From Shinella lacus (GTDB lineage Bacteria > Pseudomonadota > Alphaproteobacteria > Rhizobiales > Rhizobiaceae): 64,000 nucleotides of DNA. The position numbers and the translations under genes were made by a program. Where the stretch lies: contig NZ_WHSB02000009.1 in the NCBI RefSeq assembly GCF_010994755.1, positions 124,001 to 188,000 of the forward strand, read 5' to 3'. Positions 36,558 to 45,803 of the stretch are shown piece by piece (positions within the stretch are counted from its first letter, which is position 1; the number at the start of each line of letters is the position of its first letter). Under the pieces are notes generated by a model. That model was not told the DNA's origin and did not search any database. It saw nothing but the letters and a program-made list of their open reading frames with translations.

Positions 36558-38456
36558 ATGAAGACGATTACCTGGCGCGACCGCGCGCGCTACCAGTTCG
36601 ACAAGAGCATGGCGGCGGGGCCAATCGCGCTGATCGGCTGGCTTGCGGTCATCTCGCTGGTCGTCATCCTCGTCGCCGGCCTGTTCCTCGCCCTGACCGG
36701 CATCAAGCCGGATGGCGGCGAGCCCGTGTCCTTCATCGAAGGCGCCTGGGAATCGCTGATGCGCACCATGGATGCCGGCACGATGGGCGGCGATGTGGGC
36801 TGGAGCTTCCGCGGCGTCTCGCTCGCCGTCACCGTCGCGGGCATCTTCGTCTTCTCCGCGCTGATCGGCGTCTTGAGCTCCGGCCTCGACGAGAAGCTCG
36901 ACGAGCTGCGCAAGGGCCGCTCGCATGTGCTGGAAAAGGACCACACGATCATCTTCAACTGGTCGCCCTCGATCTTCGACGTGATTTCCGAGCTGGTGAT
37001 CGCCAACCAGAGCCGCCGCAACCCGCGCATCGTCATCATGGCCTCCAAGGACAAGGTGGAGATGGAGGACGAGATCGCCGACAAGATCGCGGACCTCGGC
37101 AACACCCGCATCATCTGCCGCAGCGGCGACCCGACCGACCTCTACGACGTCAACATCGTCAACCCGCAGGCCTCCCGCTCGATCATCGTGCTCTCGCCGG
37201 AGAGCGACTATGCGGATTCGCAGGTCATCAAGACCGTGCTGGCCCTGGTCAACGACCCGGAGCGGCGCAAGGAGCCCTACCGGATCGCCGCCGAGATCCG
37301 CGATGCCAAGAATGCCGAGGTCGCCCGCATCGTCGGCGGCTCCGAGCTGCAACTGGTGCTCGCCGACGAGCTGATCTCGCGCATCGTCGTCAGCTCCAGC
37401 CGGCAGGCCGGCCTTTCGGCCGTCTATACCGAACTGCTCGATTTCGACGGCTCGGAAATCTACGCCGTCGAGCAGCCGGCACTCACCGGAAAATCCTTCG
37501 GCAATGCGGTCATGGCCTATGACACGTCGACGCTGATCGGCATCTGCGACACCGACGGCGTCGTGCATCTCAACCCGCCGACGAACCGCATCATGCTGGC
37601 CGGCGAACGGGCGATCCTGATTGCCGAGGACGACGCGACGATCAAGCTCCGCACGGCCGAGTTCGAGGTCGACCGCGAGATCGTGCGCCCGCGCGTCAAC
37701 CGCGAGCCGGGGCCGGAGCGCACGCTATTGCTCGGCTGGAACCGGCGCGGGCCGATCATCACGCAGGAACTGTCGCGCTACGTCGCGCCCGGCTCGGAGC
37801 TGACGATCGCCGCCGACACGCCGGAATTCGAGGCGGATGTCGCCAAGCTCCAATTTATCAAGGAAAACCTCTCCGTTCGTTGCACCGTCATCGATACGTC
37901 GAACCGCGCGGCCCTCGATGCGCTCGACGTGCCCGCCTACGATCATGTGCTGGTGCTCGGCTACAGCGACCACATGGCCGCCCAGCCGGCCGATACGGCA
38001 ACGCTCGTGACACTGTTGCAGCTTCGCAAGATCGCCGACGCCGCCAACCAGCATATCGGCATCGTCAGCGAGATGATCGACGTGCGCAACCGCAACCTCG
38101 CCGCCGTCACCCGCGCCGACGATTTCGTCGTCAGCAACAAGCTGGTGAGCCTCATGCTGGCGCAGGCCTCGGAAAACGAGCTGATGGCGCAGATCTTCGA
38201 CGAACTGCTCGACGAGGACGGCTCGGAAATCTACATGCGCCCGGTGACCGACTATATCGCCATCGACCGGCCGGTGAATTTCTACACCGTCAACCTCGCG
38301 GCCCTCATCCGCGGCGAGGTGGCGCTCGGCTACAGCCACGCGAAACGGGCGGGCCACGACCCGCGCAACATGGGCGGCGTCGTGGTCAATCCGGCGAAGT
38401 CGGAAAAGGTGACTTTCGATCCCTCCGACCGCCTGATCATCCTTTCGCGCACGTAA
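36558..38456 (+). CDS. CASTOR/POLLUX-type ion channel homologue with RCK/TrkA-N domains
   Basis: 632-residue protein. Two membrane segments (about residues 20-49 and 82-108) flank a pore-like loop RTMDAGTMGGDVG whose D-A-G recalls the filter of plant CASTOR/POLLUX channels. The rest is cytoplasmic: two tandem RCK-like halves, each ending with the same motif, LLDFDGSEIY near 292 and LLDEDGSEIY near 548, so the regulatory part is an internal duplication. Probably a ligand-gated cation channel of the inner membrane. Start at 36558 has GAGGGG 7 bases ahead. Plant homologues drive nuclear calcium signals in symbiosis; the bacterial role is unknown. Confidence 0.8.
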   Translation: MKTITWRDRARYQFDKSMAAGPIALIGWLAVISLVVILVAGLFLALTGIKPDGGEPVSFIEGAWESLMRTMDAGTMGGDVGWSFRGVSLAVTVAGIFVFSALIGVLSSGLDEKLDELRKGRSHVLEKDHTIIFNWSPSIFDVISELVIANQSRRNPRIVIMASKDKVEMEDEIADKIADLGNTRIICRSGDPTDLYDVNIVNPQASRSIIVLSPESDYADSQVIKTVLALVNDPERRKEPYRIAAEIRDAKNAEVARIVGGSELQLVLADELISRIVVSSSRQAGLSAVYTELLDFDGSEIYAVEQPALTGKSFGNAVMAYDTSTLIGICDTDGVVHLNPPTNRIMLAGERAILIAEDDATIKLRTAEFEVDREIVRPRVNREPGPERTLLLGWNRRGPIITQELSRYVAPGSELTIAADTPEFEADVAKLQFIKENLSVRCTVIDTSNRAALDALDVPAYDHVLVLGYSDHMAAQPADTATLVTLLQLRKIADAANQHIGIVSEMIDVRNRNLAAVTRADDFVVSNKLVSLMLAQASENELMAQIFDELLDEDGSEIYMRPVTDYIAIDRPVNFYTVNLAALIRGEVALGYSHAKRAGHDPRNMGGVVVNPAKSEKVTFDPSDRLIILSRT

Positions 38457-38460
38457 AGCC

Positions 38461-39267
38461 TCACGTCCGCCGCAGCCGCTTTTCCAGGCCGCGCAGGCCG
38501 AGCGAAAGACCGATCGTCAGGATGAGATAGACATAGGCGACGATGGAATAGGTCTCGAAGAACCGGAAGGAGCCGGAGGCATAGACCTTGCCCATCTGCG
38601 TGATGTCGGCGACGCCGAGCACGGAGACGAGCGAGGAATCCTTGACCATCGCCACGAAATCATTGCCGAGCGGCGGCAGGATGACGCGCACCGCCTGCGG
38701 GAAGACGACGAGCCGGAAGCGCTGGAAGCGCGACAGGCCGAGCGCCTTGGCCGCCTCGATCTGCCCCTTGTCGACGGACTGGATGCCGGCGCGAAACACC
38801 TCGCCGATGAAGGCGGAATAGCCGATCATCAGCGCGATGATCGCCCGCCACATCAGCGACACGTCGCGCACCTGCATCGGCTCGATGAACCCGGCACTGA
38901 CAAGCGGCGAGATCACCAGATTGACCAGCGCCACCAGCGCCGGCGCGCCGACGAACGCGATGTAGAACAGCAGCACGAGGATCGGCACGCCACGGATCAC
39001 CTCCGTGTAGAAGCGCGCGACCTGGCGCAGCACCTTGCTGTCCGACAGCGCCATGAGCGCAAGGCCGAGGCCGGCCAGCGTGGCGAGCAGGAAGGCGACG
39101 AGAGTGACGAAGATCGTGACCCAGAGCCCCTTCAGCACGATGCCGAAGACCTGGGCGTAGAGATCATTGGCGACGATCACGCCGGCAAGCGCCAGCGCGA
39201 TCACGGCAAGAACGACCAGCCACCAGGGATAGTCGCCCTTTGCCGCGTCAGAGGAAACGGGAGCCAT
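38461..39267 (-). CDS. Polar amino-acid ABC transporter permease (HisM/GlnP type)
   Basis: 268-residue inner-membrane permease with about five membrane segments and the EAA loop FRAGIQSVDKGQIEAAKALGLSRFQ typical of the HisMQ family. It works with the binding protein encoded just upstream (39275-40072, 7 bp gap). No ATP-binding subunit and no second permease is adjacent, so the transporter must borrow an ATPase from elsewhere or be homodimeric. Confidence 0.9.
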   Translation of the reverse strand: MAPVSSDAAKGDYPWWLVVLAVIALALAGVIVANDLYAQVFGIVLKGLWVTIFVTLVAFLLATLAGLGLALMALSDSKVLRQVARFYTEVIRGVPILVLLFYIAFVGAPALVALVNLVISPLVSAGFIEPMQVRDVSLMWRAIIALMIGYSAFIGEVFRAGIQSVDKGQIEAAKALGLSRFQRFRLVVFPQAVRVILPPLGNDFVAMVKDSSLVSVLGVADITQMGKVYASGSFRFFETYSIVAYVYLILTIGLSLGLRGLEKRLRRT

Positions 39268-39274
39268 GCGCCCG

Positions 39275-40072
39275 CTACTGACCCATCTTGTAGTCCAGGA
39301 ACCACTTCTTGTTGAGCGCCTCCAGCGTGCCGTCGGCCGTCATCGCGGCAATCGCGGCATTGACTGGTGCGACGAGATCGGAGCCCTTCGGGAAGATGAA
39401 GCCGAAATCCTCCGTGCCGAGCGGCTCGCCGACGACCTTGAGCTTGCCGCCCGAGGCATCGACATAGCCCTTGGCCGCAACGCCGTCGGTCAAAACCAGA
39501 TCGACGTCGCCGGCCTGGAGCGCCTGCACGGTCGCGCCAAAAGTCTCGAACAGCTTGATGCGCGGATTCTGCTCGTTGCCGTCGAGGATTTCGTAGACGG
39601 CGGTGTAGAAGGGCGAGGTGCCGGGCTGGGCGGCGACCAGGCCGTCCGTCAGCGCCGCGAAGGATTTGGCATCCTCGAAGCGGGCCTCGTCGCCACGCAC
39701 CAGCATGAACTGCTGCGAGCGCATGTAGGGCGCGGAGAAGTCCACCTTCTCCTTGCGGTCGTCCTTGATGGTGATGCCGGTCATGCCGATGTTGTACTGG
39801 TTGTCGGAGACCGCCTGGATCATCGCGTCCCAGCTGGTGTTCTGGTACTCGACCTTGAAGTTCAGCCGCTTGGCGATCTCGTTCATCGCGTCATATTCCC
39901 AGCCGATCTGCTCGCCGGTCTTCGGATCGACGAATTGCAGCGGCGGATAGGCGTTCTCCGTCACGACGACGACGGACTTGCCGCCGAGATCGGGCAGGTC
40001 CGCGGCGAAGGCGGCGGCGGGCATGAGGGCAGCGGCGGCAAGGCCTGCAAGGACGGCGCGGCGGGAAAACAT
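39275..40072 (-). CDS. Amino-acid ABC transporter substrate-binding protein
   Basis: 265-residue periplasmic binding protein of SBP family 3. Signal peptide residues 1-23 with AFAAD cleavage; mature protein has [30 protein letters not shown], the conserved start of polar amino-acid binders, and [14 protein letters not shown]. The ligand (probably a polar amino acid) is not readable. The start at 40072 was chosen because it directly precedes the signal peptide; AGGAG is 10 bases ahead. Confidence 0.92.
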   Translation of the reverse strand: MFSRRAVLAGLAAAALMPAAAFAADLPDLGGKSVVVVTENAYPPLQFVDPKTGEQIGWEYDAMNEIAKRLNFKVEYQNTSWDAMIQAVSDNQYNIGMTGITIKDDRKEKVDFSAPYMRSQQFMLVRGDEARFEDAKSFAALTDGLVAAQPGTSPFYTAVYEILDGNEQNPRIKLFETFGATVQALQAGDVDLVLTDGVAAKGYVDASGGKLKVVGEPLGTEDFGFIFPKGSDLVAPVNAAIAAMTADGTLEALNKKWFLDYKMGQ

Positions 40073-40164
40073 CGGCTTCAAGCTCCTGGATTGTGGCGGC
40101 GGAACACTGTCACAGGAGCGGGCAGCGAGGCAAGCACGGCGCTTGTGCGCAACCGCCTTTCCCG

Positions 40165-40198
40165 AAAACAAAAAGCCGCCGGCCAGGGCCGACGGCTT
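40165..40198 (-). terminator. Rho-independent terminator of rplS
   Basis: On the minus strand, AAGCCGTCGGCC pairs with GGCCGGCGGCTT (12 bp, one wobble), then TTTTTGTTTT. 25 bp past the rplS stop. Confidence 0.9.
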
Positions 40199-40222
40199 CG
40201 ATCAATGCGTGCAGCTGCCGGA

Positions 40223-40768
40223 TTATTCGGCGGCGGCTTCTGCAGCCTTTGCGGCTTCGGCAGCTTCTGCTGCAGCGGCCTTCTCGGCGGCTTCTGCTGC
40301 GGCCTTTTCAGCGGCGAGCGCCTGTGCGGCTGCGACCTTCTCGGCTTCGAGACGGGCCTTTTCCTCGGCAACGGCGGCGCGCTCGGCGTCGTTCAGGTTG
40401 CGGGCGCGCGTGCCGGTGTTCTCGACGATACGAGCCGACTTGCCGCGACGATCGCGCAGGTAGTAGAGCTTGGCGCGACGGACCTTACCGCGGCGGACGA
40501 CTTCGACGCCTTCGACGAGCGGCGAGTAAACCGGGAATACGCGCTCGACACCTTCGCCGTAGGAGATCTTGCGAACGGTGAAGCTCTCGTTGATGCCGCC
40601 ACCCGAACGGGCGATGCACACGCCTTCATAGGCCTGTACGCGGGTACGCGAACCTTCCGTCACGCGGACGTTGACGCGGACGGTGTCGCCCGGGGAGAAT
40701 TCCGGAAGCTGGCGCTTGGCTTCGATCTTCGCTGCCTGTTCGGCTTCGAGCTGCTGGATGATGTTCAT
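40223..40768 (-). CDS. rplS: 50S ribosomal protein L19 with Ala/Glu-rich tail
   Basis: 181-residue L19. The core (residues 1-120) contains [27 protein letters not shown] and the [23 protein letters not shown] end. The last 60 residues are an unusual, nearly pure Ala/Glu/Lys helix-forming extension, seen in rhizobial L19 proteins but absent from E. coli (115 residues). L19 sits at the 30S-50S interface near the A site. Confidence 0.96.
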   Translation of the reverse strand: MNIIQQLEAEQAAKIEAKRQLPEFSPGDTVRVNVRVTEGSRTRVQAYEGVCIARSGGGINESFTVRKISYGEGVERVFPVYSPLVEGVEVVRRGKVRRAKLYYLRDRRGKSARIVENTGTRARNLNDAERAAVAEEKARLEAEKVAAAQALAAEKAAAEAAEKAAAAEAAEAAKAAEAAAE

Positions 40769-41064
40769 CGGTCTAACCTTCTGGTTTTTCTGAAACAGCC
40801 AGAGCGCTCGACGGTCACCTTACAAGGTCATGCCTCTAAGGTTAGCCCGTTACCGGGCGGAGCGGATTCGCCATTCTTTGCTTGCAGGTCGGCTGGGTAA
40901 TCCCAAATCCGTGCGGGCCAATACACCAATCGAACCTGCTTGTCATCCCCAAGGCCGAAAGAATCCGCCCGAAAGAGCCGGTTTTCGGCCCTTGCCCGCC
41001 TTTCACCGCCACGCTATCACGCGGGACAGGGAGAAGCGGCACGACCATTGCCGCCGGGAGTATC

Positions 41065-41811
41065 ATGTCCATAGCCGATGCCATACTGCTTTTCGTCGCC
41101 GGATTCCTGTCCGGCGTGGTCAATGCCATTGCCGGCGGCGGCACCTTCCTCACCTTCGGCGCGATGACGCTGACCGGCCTGCCGCCGATCGTCGCCAACG
41201 CCACCTCCTCGATCACCCAGTTTCCGGGCTACGTCACCTCCTCGCTCGCCTATGCCAAGGAGATCCGGGCGGACTGGCGCGAGGCAGCGCTGCTCGGTGG
41301 CATCTCGCTCGTCGGCGGCCTTGCCGGCGCGCTGCTGCTGCTCTCGCTCGACAACCCGTCCTTCCGCGCGCTGGTGCCGTGGCTGCTGCTTGCCGCCACC
41401 ATCATCTTCGCCGCCGGCCCCTATCTCAAGCCGAAGACGCTGCACGCCGAAACGCCGGTCTCGCCGCTCGGCTTCGTCGGGCAATTCCTGACCTCGATCT
41501 ATGGCGGCTTCTTCGGCGCCGGCATGGGCATCATGATGCTCGCCGTGCTGGGCCTCACCAAGGGCGGCGACTACCACCGCCTCAATGCGCTGAAGAATTT
41601 CCTGGCCGTGGTGATCGCCGCGGTCGCGATCATCGTCTTCGCCAGCGGCGACGTGGTCGGCTGGCCGCAGGCCGCCGTCATGGTGCCGGCCGGCGCGCTT
41701 GGCGGCTGGTCCGGCGTGTGGGCGGCGCGGCGCGTGCCGCAACCGGTGATCCGCGGCCTGGTGGTCGCGGTCGGTGCGGCGCTGACGGTCTATTATTTCG
41801 TGACGGGCTGA
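41065..41811 (+). CDS. TauE/SafE-family sulfite/anion exporter
   Basis: 248-residue integral membrane protein with about eight hydrophobic segments. The N-terminal [18 protein letters not shown] and second-half [17 protein letters not shown] repeat are the TauE/SafE hallmark. Probable exporter of sulfite, sulfoacetate or related small anions. Start at 41065 has GGGAG 6 bases ahead. Its 3' end overlaps the 3' end of trmD on the other strand by 19 bp. Confidence 0.88.
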   Translation: MSIADAILLFVAGFLSGVVNAIAGGGTFLTFGAMTLTGLPPIVANATSSITQFPGYVTSSLAYAKEIRADWREAALLGGISLVGGLAGALLLLSLDNPSFRALVPWLLLAATIIFAAGPYLKPKTLHAETPVSPLGFVGQFLTSIYGGFFGAGMGIMMLAVLGLTKGGDYHRLNALKNFLAVVIAAVAIIVFASGDVVGWPQAAVMVPAGALGGWSGVWAARRVPQPVIRGLVVAVGAALTVYYFVTG

Positions 41812-42488
41812 GCGTCGAGTAAGTCCGGCCGGCGCTCGCGCGTCAGCTTTTCCGCCTCCTCGCGCCGCCATCGGTCGATGGCCGCGTGGTTGCCGGAGGT
41901 CAGCACGCCGGGGATTTCCTGCGCTTCCCAGACCTGCGGCCGCGTATAATGCGGATGCTCCAGCAAGCCGCCCTCGAAGCTCTCATGCTCGCCGGACAGC
42001 GCATTGCCCATGACGCCGGGCAGGATGCGCACGATCGCATCGAGCAGGATCATCGCCGCGGGTTCGCCGCCGGAAAGAATATAGTCGCCGATCGAAACCT
42101 CTTCGAGCTGCCGCCCGTCGATGACCCGCTGGTCGACACCCTCGAACCGGCCGCAGACCACGATGGCGCCCTCGCCGGCCGCAAGCTCGCGCACGCGCGC
42201 CTGCGTCAGCGGCCGGCCCCGCGGGCTCATCAGCAGGCGCGGGCGATTGTCCCCCTCGGAAGCGTGATCGATGGCGCGCGCCAAAACATCGGGCTTCAAC
42301 ACCATGCCCGCGCCGCCGCCCGCCGGCGTATCGTCGACAGTGCGGTGGCGGTCGGTGGTGAAATCGCGGATCTGCACGCAATCCAGCGCCCAGTCCCCGC
42401 GCGCCAAAGCCTTGCCGGAGAGCGACTGGCCGAGCAGGCCCGGAAACATTTCCGGATAGAGCGTCAATATGGTGGCGCGGAAAGCCAC
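41793..42488 (-). CDS. trmD: tRNA (guanine-N1)-methyltransferase TrmD
   Basis: 231-residue SPOUT methyltransferase making m1G37 in tRNAs. The trefoil-knot region has [34 protein letters not shown] and the downstream [15 protein letters not shown] typical of TrmD. The start is GTG with GGGGA 6 bases ahead; TGA of rimM is 1 bp before, so the pair is coupled. Prevents frameshifting at proline codons. Confidence 0.95.
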   Translation of the reverse strand: MAFRATILTLYPEMFPGLLGQSLSGKALARGDWALDCVQIRDFTTDRHRTVDDTPAGGGAGMVLKPDVLARAIDHASEGDNRPRLLMSPRGRPLTQARVRELAAGEGAIVVCGRFEGVDQRVIDGRQLEEVSIGDYILSGGEPAAMILLDAIVRILPGVMGNALSGEHESFEGGLLEHPHYTRPQVWEAQEIPGVLTSGNHAAIDRWRREEAEKLTRERRPDLLDAQPVTK

Positions 42489-42489
42489 G

Positions 42490-43068
42490 TCATTCCCCGC
42501 CGTCTTCTTCAGGCGGACGGCGGCGCCGGCTGCCCGGCCCGTCCTTTTCCTCTTCTTCGAGGCCGGCCGCGATCGGATCGATCACCAGGCGCCCGCCATC
42601 AACGTCGATTTCCAGCACGGCTGCCTCGGAGAAGGGAATGAGCACCGGCCGCTTGCCGGGGCCCTTGAGTTCCAGCAGGTCGCCAGCGCCAAAATCGAAG
42701 ATGCCCGTCACCGTGCCATGGCTGCGGCCCTCGGCATCGACGGCCTCCAGACCCTCGAGGTCGGCGTAGAAGAACTCGTCTTCGTCGAGCTCCTCGTCCG
42801 GCAGGTTGTCGCGCTCGATATAGAGGTCGGTGCCGTTCAGCGCTTCGGCGGCGTTGCGGTCGTTGATGCCGCGGAAGCGCACGACGACGACGTTCTTCGC
42901 CTCGCGCACCTCCAGCACCTCGAAGGCGCGGCCGTCATCCGTGTGGAGATGGCCGTAATCGCCGATCGCCGTCGGGTCGATGGTGTAGGATTTCACACGG
43001 ACTTCGCCGCGCAGGCCCTGGGCCGCACCGACAGTGCCCATGAGGACGGGATTTTCCAGTTTCACCAT
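42490..43068 (-). CDS. rimM: Ribosome maturation factor RimM
   Basis: 192-residue RimM: N-terminal barrel ([26 protein letters not shown]) and C-terminal PRC-barrel ([23 protein letters not shown]). Needed for 30S assembly through S19. Ends with an Arg/Glu-rich tail. Sits in the conserved rpsP-rimM-trmD group, though rplS is separated by tauE. Confidence 0.95.
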   Translation of the reverse strand: MVKLENPVLMGTVGAAQGLRGEVRVKSYTIDPTAIGDYGHLHTDDGRAFEVLEVREAKNVVVVRFRGINDRNAAEALNGTDLYIERDNLPDEELDEDEFFYADLEGLEAVDAEGRSHGTVTGIFDFGAGDLLELKGPGKRPVLIPFSEAAVLEIDVDGGRLVIDPIAAGLEEEEKDGPGSRRRRPPEEDGGE

Positions 43069-43195
43069 GGTTGCTTCCGTGCGTTCCTTGAAACTTCAGC
43101 TGCGCGAAATCGCTTTACGATGTTCCGCGTCCCGCTCCAAACGAAAACGGGCGGCATGAAACACGCCGCCCGCTTCAAAAGAATGTCGCCGTCGA

Positions 43196-43558
43196 TTATT
43201 CGGCGGCAGCAGCAGCGGCGTCTTCTTCCTTCTGCTTCTTCTCGGCAGCGCGCTCGAGCGCCTTCTTGCCGGGCTTTGCCTTTTCCGGGTTGCTGCGGGC
43301 TTCGCGCTTCACGACGCCGGCTTCGTCCAGGAAGCGCGCGACGCGGTCGGTCGCCTGGGCGCCCTTGGAGAGCCATTCCTTGATGCGGTCGGCGTCGAGT
43401 TGCACGCGGTTGGCGTCGTCCTTGCCGAGCATCGGGTTCCACGAACCGACCTTTTCGAGGAAGCGGCCGTCACGCGGCGAACGGGCGTCGGCAACGACGA
43501 TCTGGTAGTACGGACGCTTCTTGGAGCCACCGCGGGCGAGACGAATTTTCAGTGCCAT
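43196..43558 (-). CDS. rpsP: 30S ribosomal protein S16
   Basis: 120-residue S16. [35 protein letters not shown] is a textbook S16 start; residues 85-120 form an Ala/Lys/Glu-rich tail longer than the E. coli protein (82 residues). Start 43558 has AGGAGA 6 bases ahead. First gene of the rpsP-rimM-trmD run. Confidence 0.96.
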   Translation of the reverse strand: MALKIRLARGGSKKRPYYQIVVADARSPRDGRFLEKVGSWNPMLGKDDANRVQLDADRIKEWLSKGAQATDRVARFLDEAGVVKREARSNPEKAKPGKKALERAAEKKQKEEDAAAAAAE

Positions 43559-43592
43559 GTCATTTCTCCTTGGATGTGGGTGACCGCCTGTT

Positions 43593-43916
43593 TCAGGCGG
43601 TATTCTGGTTTGCGCCGCTGTGTTCAGCGGCAATGGCTTCGTGGTGCCGGATCACCTCGTGGATGATGAAGTTCAGAAACTTCTCCGCGAAATCCGGATC
43701 CAGATTGGCATCCTTCGCCAGGCGGCGAAGGCGCTCGATCTGGTATTCCTCGCGCGCCGGGTCGGCCGGCGGCAGTTCATGCGTCGCCTTCAGCACGCCC
43801 ACCGCCTGGGTGCAGCGGAAGCGCTCGGCGAGCATATGCACAAGGGCAGCATCGATATTGTCGATCGACTGCCGGTATTCTCCCAATTGCTGCTTGACCT
43901 TCGGATCGATCGTCAT
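43593..43916 (-). CDS. Chorismate mutase (AroQ type)
   Basis: 107-residue all-helical chorismate mutase: [31 protein letters not shown] carries the catalytic Arg and Lys of the AroQ fold, and [13 protein letters not shown] is the third helix. Makes prephenate for Phe/Tyr. It is wedged between ffh and rpsP, with ffh ending 12 bp upstream, so aromatic-acid and translation genes are co-transcribed. Confidence 0.92.
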   Translation of the reverse strand: MTIDPKVKQQLGEYRQSIDNIDAALVHMLAERFRCTQAVGVLKATHELPPADPAREEYQIERLRRLAKDANLDPDFAEKFLNFIIHEVIRHHEAIAAEHSGANQNTA

Positions 43917-43927
43917 GCCTCAACCCC

Positions 43928-45496
43928 TCACTTCTTCTTCGGCAGGCCGGGAAGGCCCGGCAGGCCACCAAGACCCGGAAGACGCCCGCCGCCGAGGCCC
44001 GGAAGACCGCCGCCACCCAGGCCCGGCATGCTGCCAGGCTTGATGCCGGCCGCTTCCGCCTGCTTGGCGAGCGCTTCGAGCTGCTTCGGATCCATCTTCG
44101 ACAGATCGGGCATGCCGCCCATGCCGCCGCCAAGGCCGCCGAGGCCCATCTTGCCGGCAAGGCCGCCCATCATCTGCTTCATCATGCCGCCGCCCTTCTT
44201 GCCGCCCATCATCTTCATCATGTCCGCCATCTGGCGGTGCATCTTCAGAAGCTTGTTGATGTCGGCCGCATCGGTGCCGGAACCGGCCGCGATGCGCTTC
44301 TTGCGGGAATGCTTGAGCAGGTCCGGATTGGCGCGCTCGGCCTTGGTCATCGAATTGATGATGGCGATCTGGCGGCCGAAAAGCTTGTCGTCGAGGCCGG
44401 CGGCGGACATCTTGTCCTTCATGCCGGCCATGCCGGGCATCAGCCCCATGATGCCACCCATGCCGCCCATCTTCTGCATCTGGCGCAGCTGGTCTGCGAG
44501 GTCGTTCAGGTCGAACTTGCCCTTGGCCATCTTGGCGGCCATGGCAGCCGCCTTTTCGGCGTCGATATTTTCCGCCGCCTTCTCGACGAGCGAAACGATG
44601 TCGCCCATGCCGAGGATGCGGTCGGCGACGCGGCGGGGATGGAACTCTTCCAGCTCGCCCATCTTTTCGCCGACGCCGATCAGCTTGATCGGCTTGCCGG
44701 TGACGGCGCGCATGGAAAGGGCCGCACCGCCGCGGCCGTCGCCGTCCATGCGGGTGAGCACGAGGCCGGTAATGCCGACGCGGTCGTCGAAATTGCGGGC
44801 GAGGTTGACGGCGTCCTGGCCGGTCAGCGCATCGGCGACGAGCAGGATTTCATGCGGATTGGACTTCCGCTTGATCTCCGCCATCTCGATCATCAGCGGC
44901 TCGTCGATATGGGTACGGCCGGCGGTATCGAGGATGACGACGTCATGGCCGCCGAGTTTTGCGGCCTGCACGGCGCGCGAGGCGATATCGGTCGGCGACT
45001 GGCCGGCGATGATCGGCAGCGTATCGATGCCCGCCTGGACGCCCAACTGGCGCAACTGCTCCTGCGCGGCCGGACGGCGCGTGTCGAGCGAGGCCATCAG
45101 GACCTTCTTCTTGTCGCGCGTCTTCAGCCGGTTGGCGATCTTGCCCGAGGTGGTGGTCTTGCCCGAGCCCTGGAGGCCGACCATCATGATGACCACGGGG
45201 GCGGCCGCATTGAGATCGATCGACACGCCCTCCGAGCCGAGCATCGAGATCAGCTCGTCATGCACGAGCTTGACGACCATCTGGCCGGGCTTGATCGACT
45301 TCAGGATTTCCGCGCCGACGGCCTTTTCGCGCACCGCATCGGTGAAGGAGCGCACCACTTCCAGCGCCACGTCCGCTTCGAGCAGCGCACGGCGGACCTC
45401 GCGCAGCGCCGCCGAGACATCGGCCTCGGAAAGCGCGCCACGGCCTGTCAGTCCATTCAGAATGGAGCCAAGGCGGTCCTGGAGTGTTTCAAACAT
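43928..45496 (-). CDS. ffh: Signal recognition particle protein Ffh
   Basis: 522-residue SRP GTPase. N domain residues 1-90, G domain with GLQGSGKTTTSGKIA, DTAGR and LTRMDGD, then the Met-rich M domain (about 330-470) that binds SRP RNA and signal peptides; the end is a Gly/Met/Pro/Leu-rich tail. It targets inner-membrane proteins to FtsY (gene at 49164). Start at 45496 with AAGGA 8 bases ahead. The leader upstream contains a hairpin and an intrinsic terminator. Confidence 0.97.
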   Translation of the reverse strand: MFETLQDRLGSILNGLTGRGALSEADVSAALREVRRALLEADVALEVVRSFTDAVREKAVGAEILKSIKPGQMVVKLVHDELISMLGSEGVSIDLNAAAPVVIMMVGLQGSGKTTTSGKIANRLKTRDKKKVLMASLDTRRPAAQEQLRQLGVQAGIDTLPIIAGQSPTDIASRAVQAAKLGGHDVVILDTAGRTHIDEPLMIEMAEIKRKSNPHEILLVADALTGQDAVNLARNFDDRVGITGLVLTRMDGDGRGGAALSMRAVTGKPIKLIGVGEKMGELEEFHPRRVADRILGMGDIVSLVEKAAENIDAEKAAAMAAKMAKGKFDLNDLADQLRQMQKMGGMGGIMGLMPGMAGMKDKMSAAGLDDKLFGRQIAIINSMTKAERANPDLLKHSRKKRIAAGSGTDAADINKLLKMHRQMADMMKMMGGKKGGGMMKQMMGGLAGKMGLGGLGGGMGGMPDLSKMDPKQLEALAKQAEAAGIKPGSMPGLGGGGLPGLGGGRLPGLGGLPGLPGLPKKK

Positions 45497-45511
45497 CACG
45501 TCATCCTTCTT

Positions 45512-45532
45512 GTTTCCGCAAGTAGCGGAAAC
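45512..45532 (-). promoter_or_regulatory. Hairpin next to ffh ribosome-binding site
   Basis: Perfect 8-bp stem GTTTCCGC/GCGGAAAC, loop of five, ending five bases before the AAGGA ribosome site of ffh on the minus strand. Could influence ffh translation. Confidence 0.5.
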
Positions 45533-45569
45533 GTCGGTGCCATCGGTGACAAAAACAAGACGCAAAGCC

Positions 45570-45604
45570 AAAAAGCACCCGAGGGCGCATCGCGCTGTCG
45601 GGTG
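45570..45604 (-). terminator. Intrinsic terminator inside the ffh leader
   Basis: On the minus strand CACCCGA pairs with TCGGGTG, with inner GCGC/GCGC, and a TTTTT run follows directly. It lies 74 bp before the ffh start and 80-110 bases after a good promoter, so transcripts would end before ffh unless antiterminated. Confidence 0.65.
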
Positions 45605-45685
45605 TTGACCTCCGGGATCTGTTTATACCGCTTTGGGTCCCGGTCGGTGGCTTCAAGTCGTCTCACTTGTCACAGATGGCGCGGC

Positions 45686-45714
45686 TTAAACCCCATCGGG
45701 GCCGGAAAGTCAAG
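45686..45714 (-). promoter_or_regulatory. Candidate ffh promoter
   Basis: Minus-strand CTTGAC (45709-45714, perfect rhizobial -35), 17-base spacer, GTTTAA (45686-45691). Start of transcription would be near 45679. Confidence 0.55.
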
Positions 45715-45803
45715 GACATCGGGCAAATCCCGCCTCTCGTCACATTTCCGCGAGCCCGCGGCGACCCGTTGCAGCAAAGGGTGTGGACGCTTATCTTCCG
45801 TCA

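Noticed and set aside
45495-45665. GTG-initiated frame of about 57 codons through the ffh leader ending over the ffh start
   Set aside because: No ribosome site and poor codon bias; the hairpins and terminator explain the region better.
45570-45714. SRP (4.5S) RNA gene next to ffh
   Set aside because: The conserved GGTCCGGAAGGAAGC-type S-domain loop is absent from both strands.
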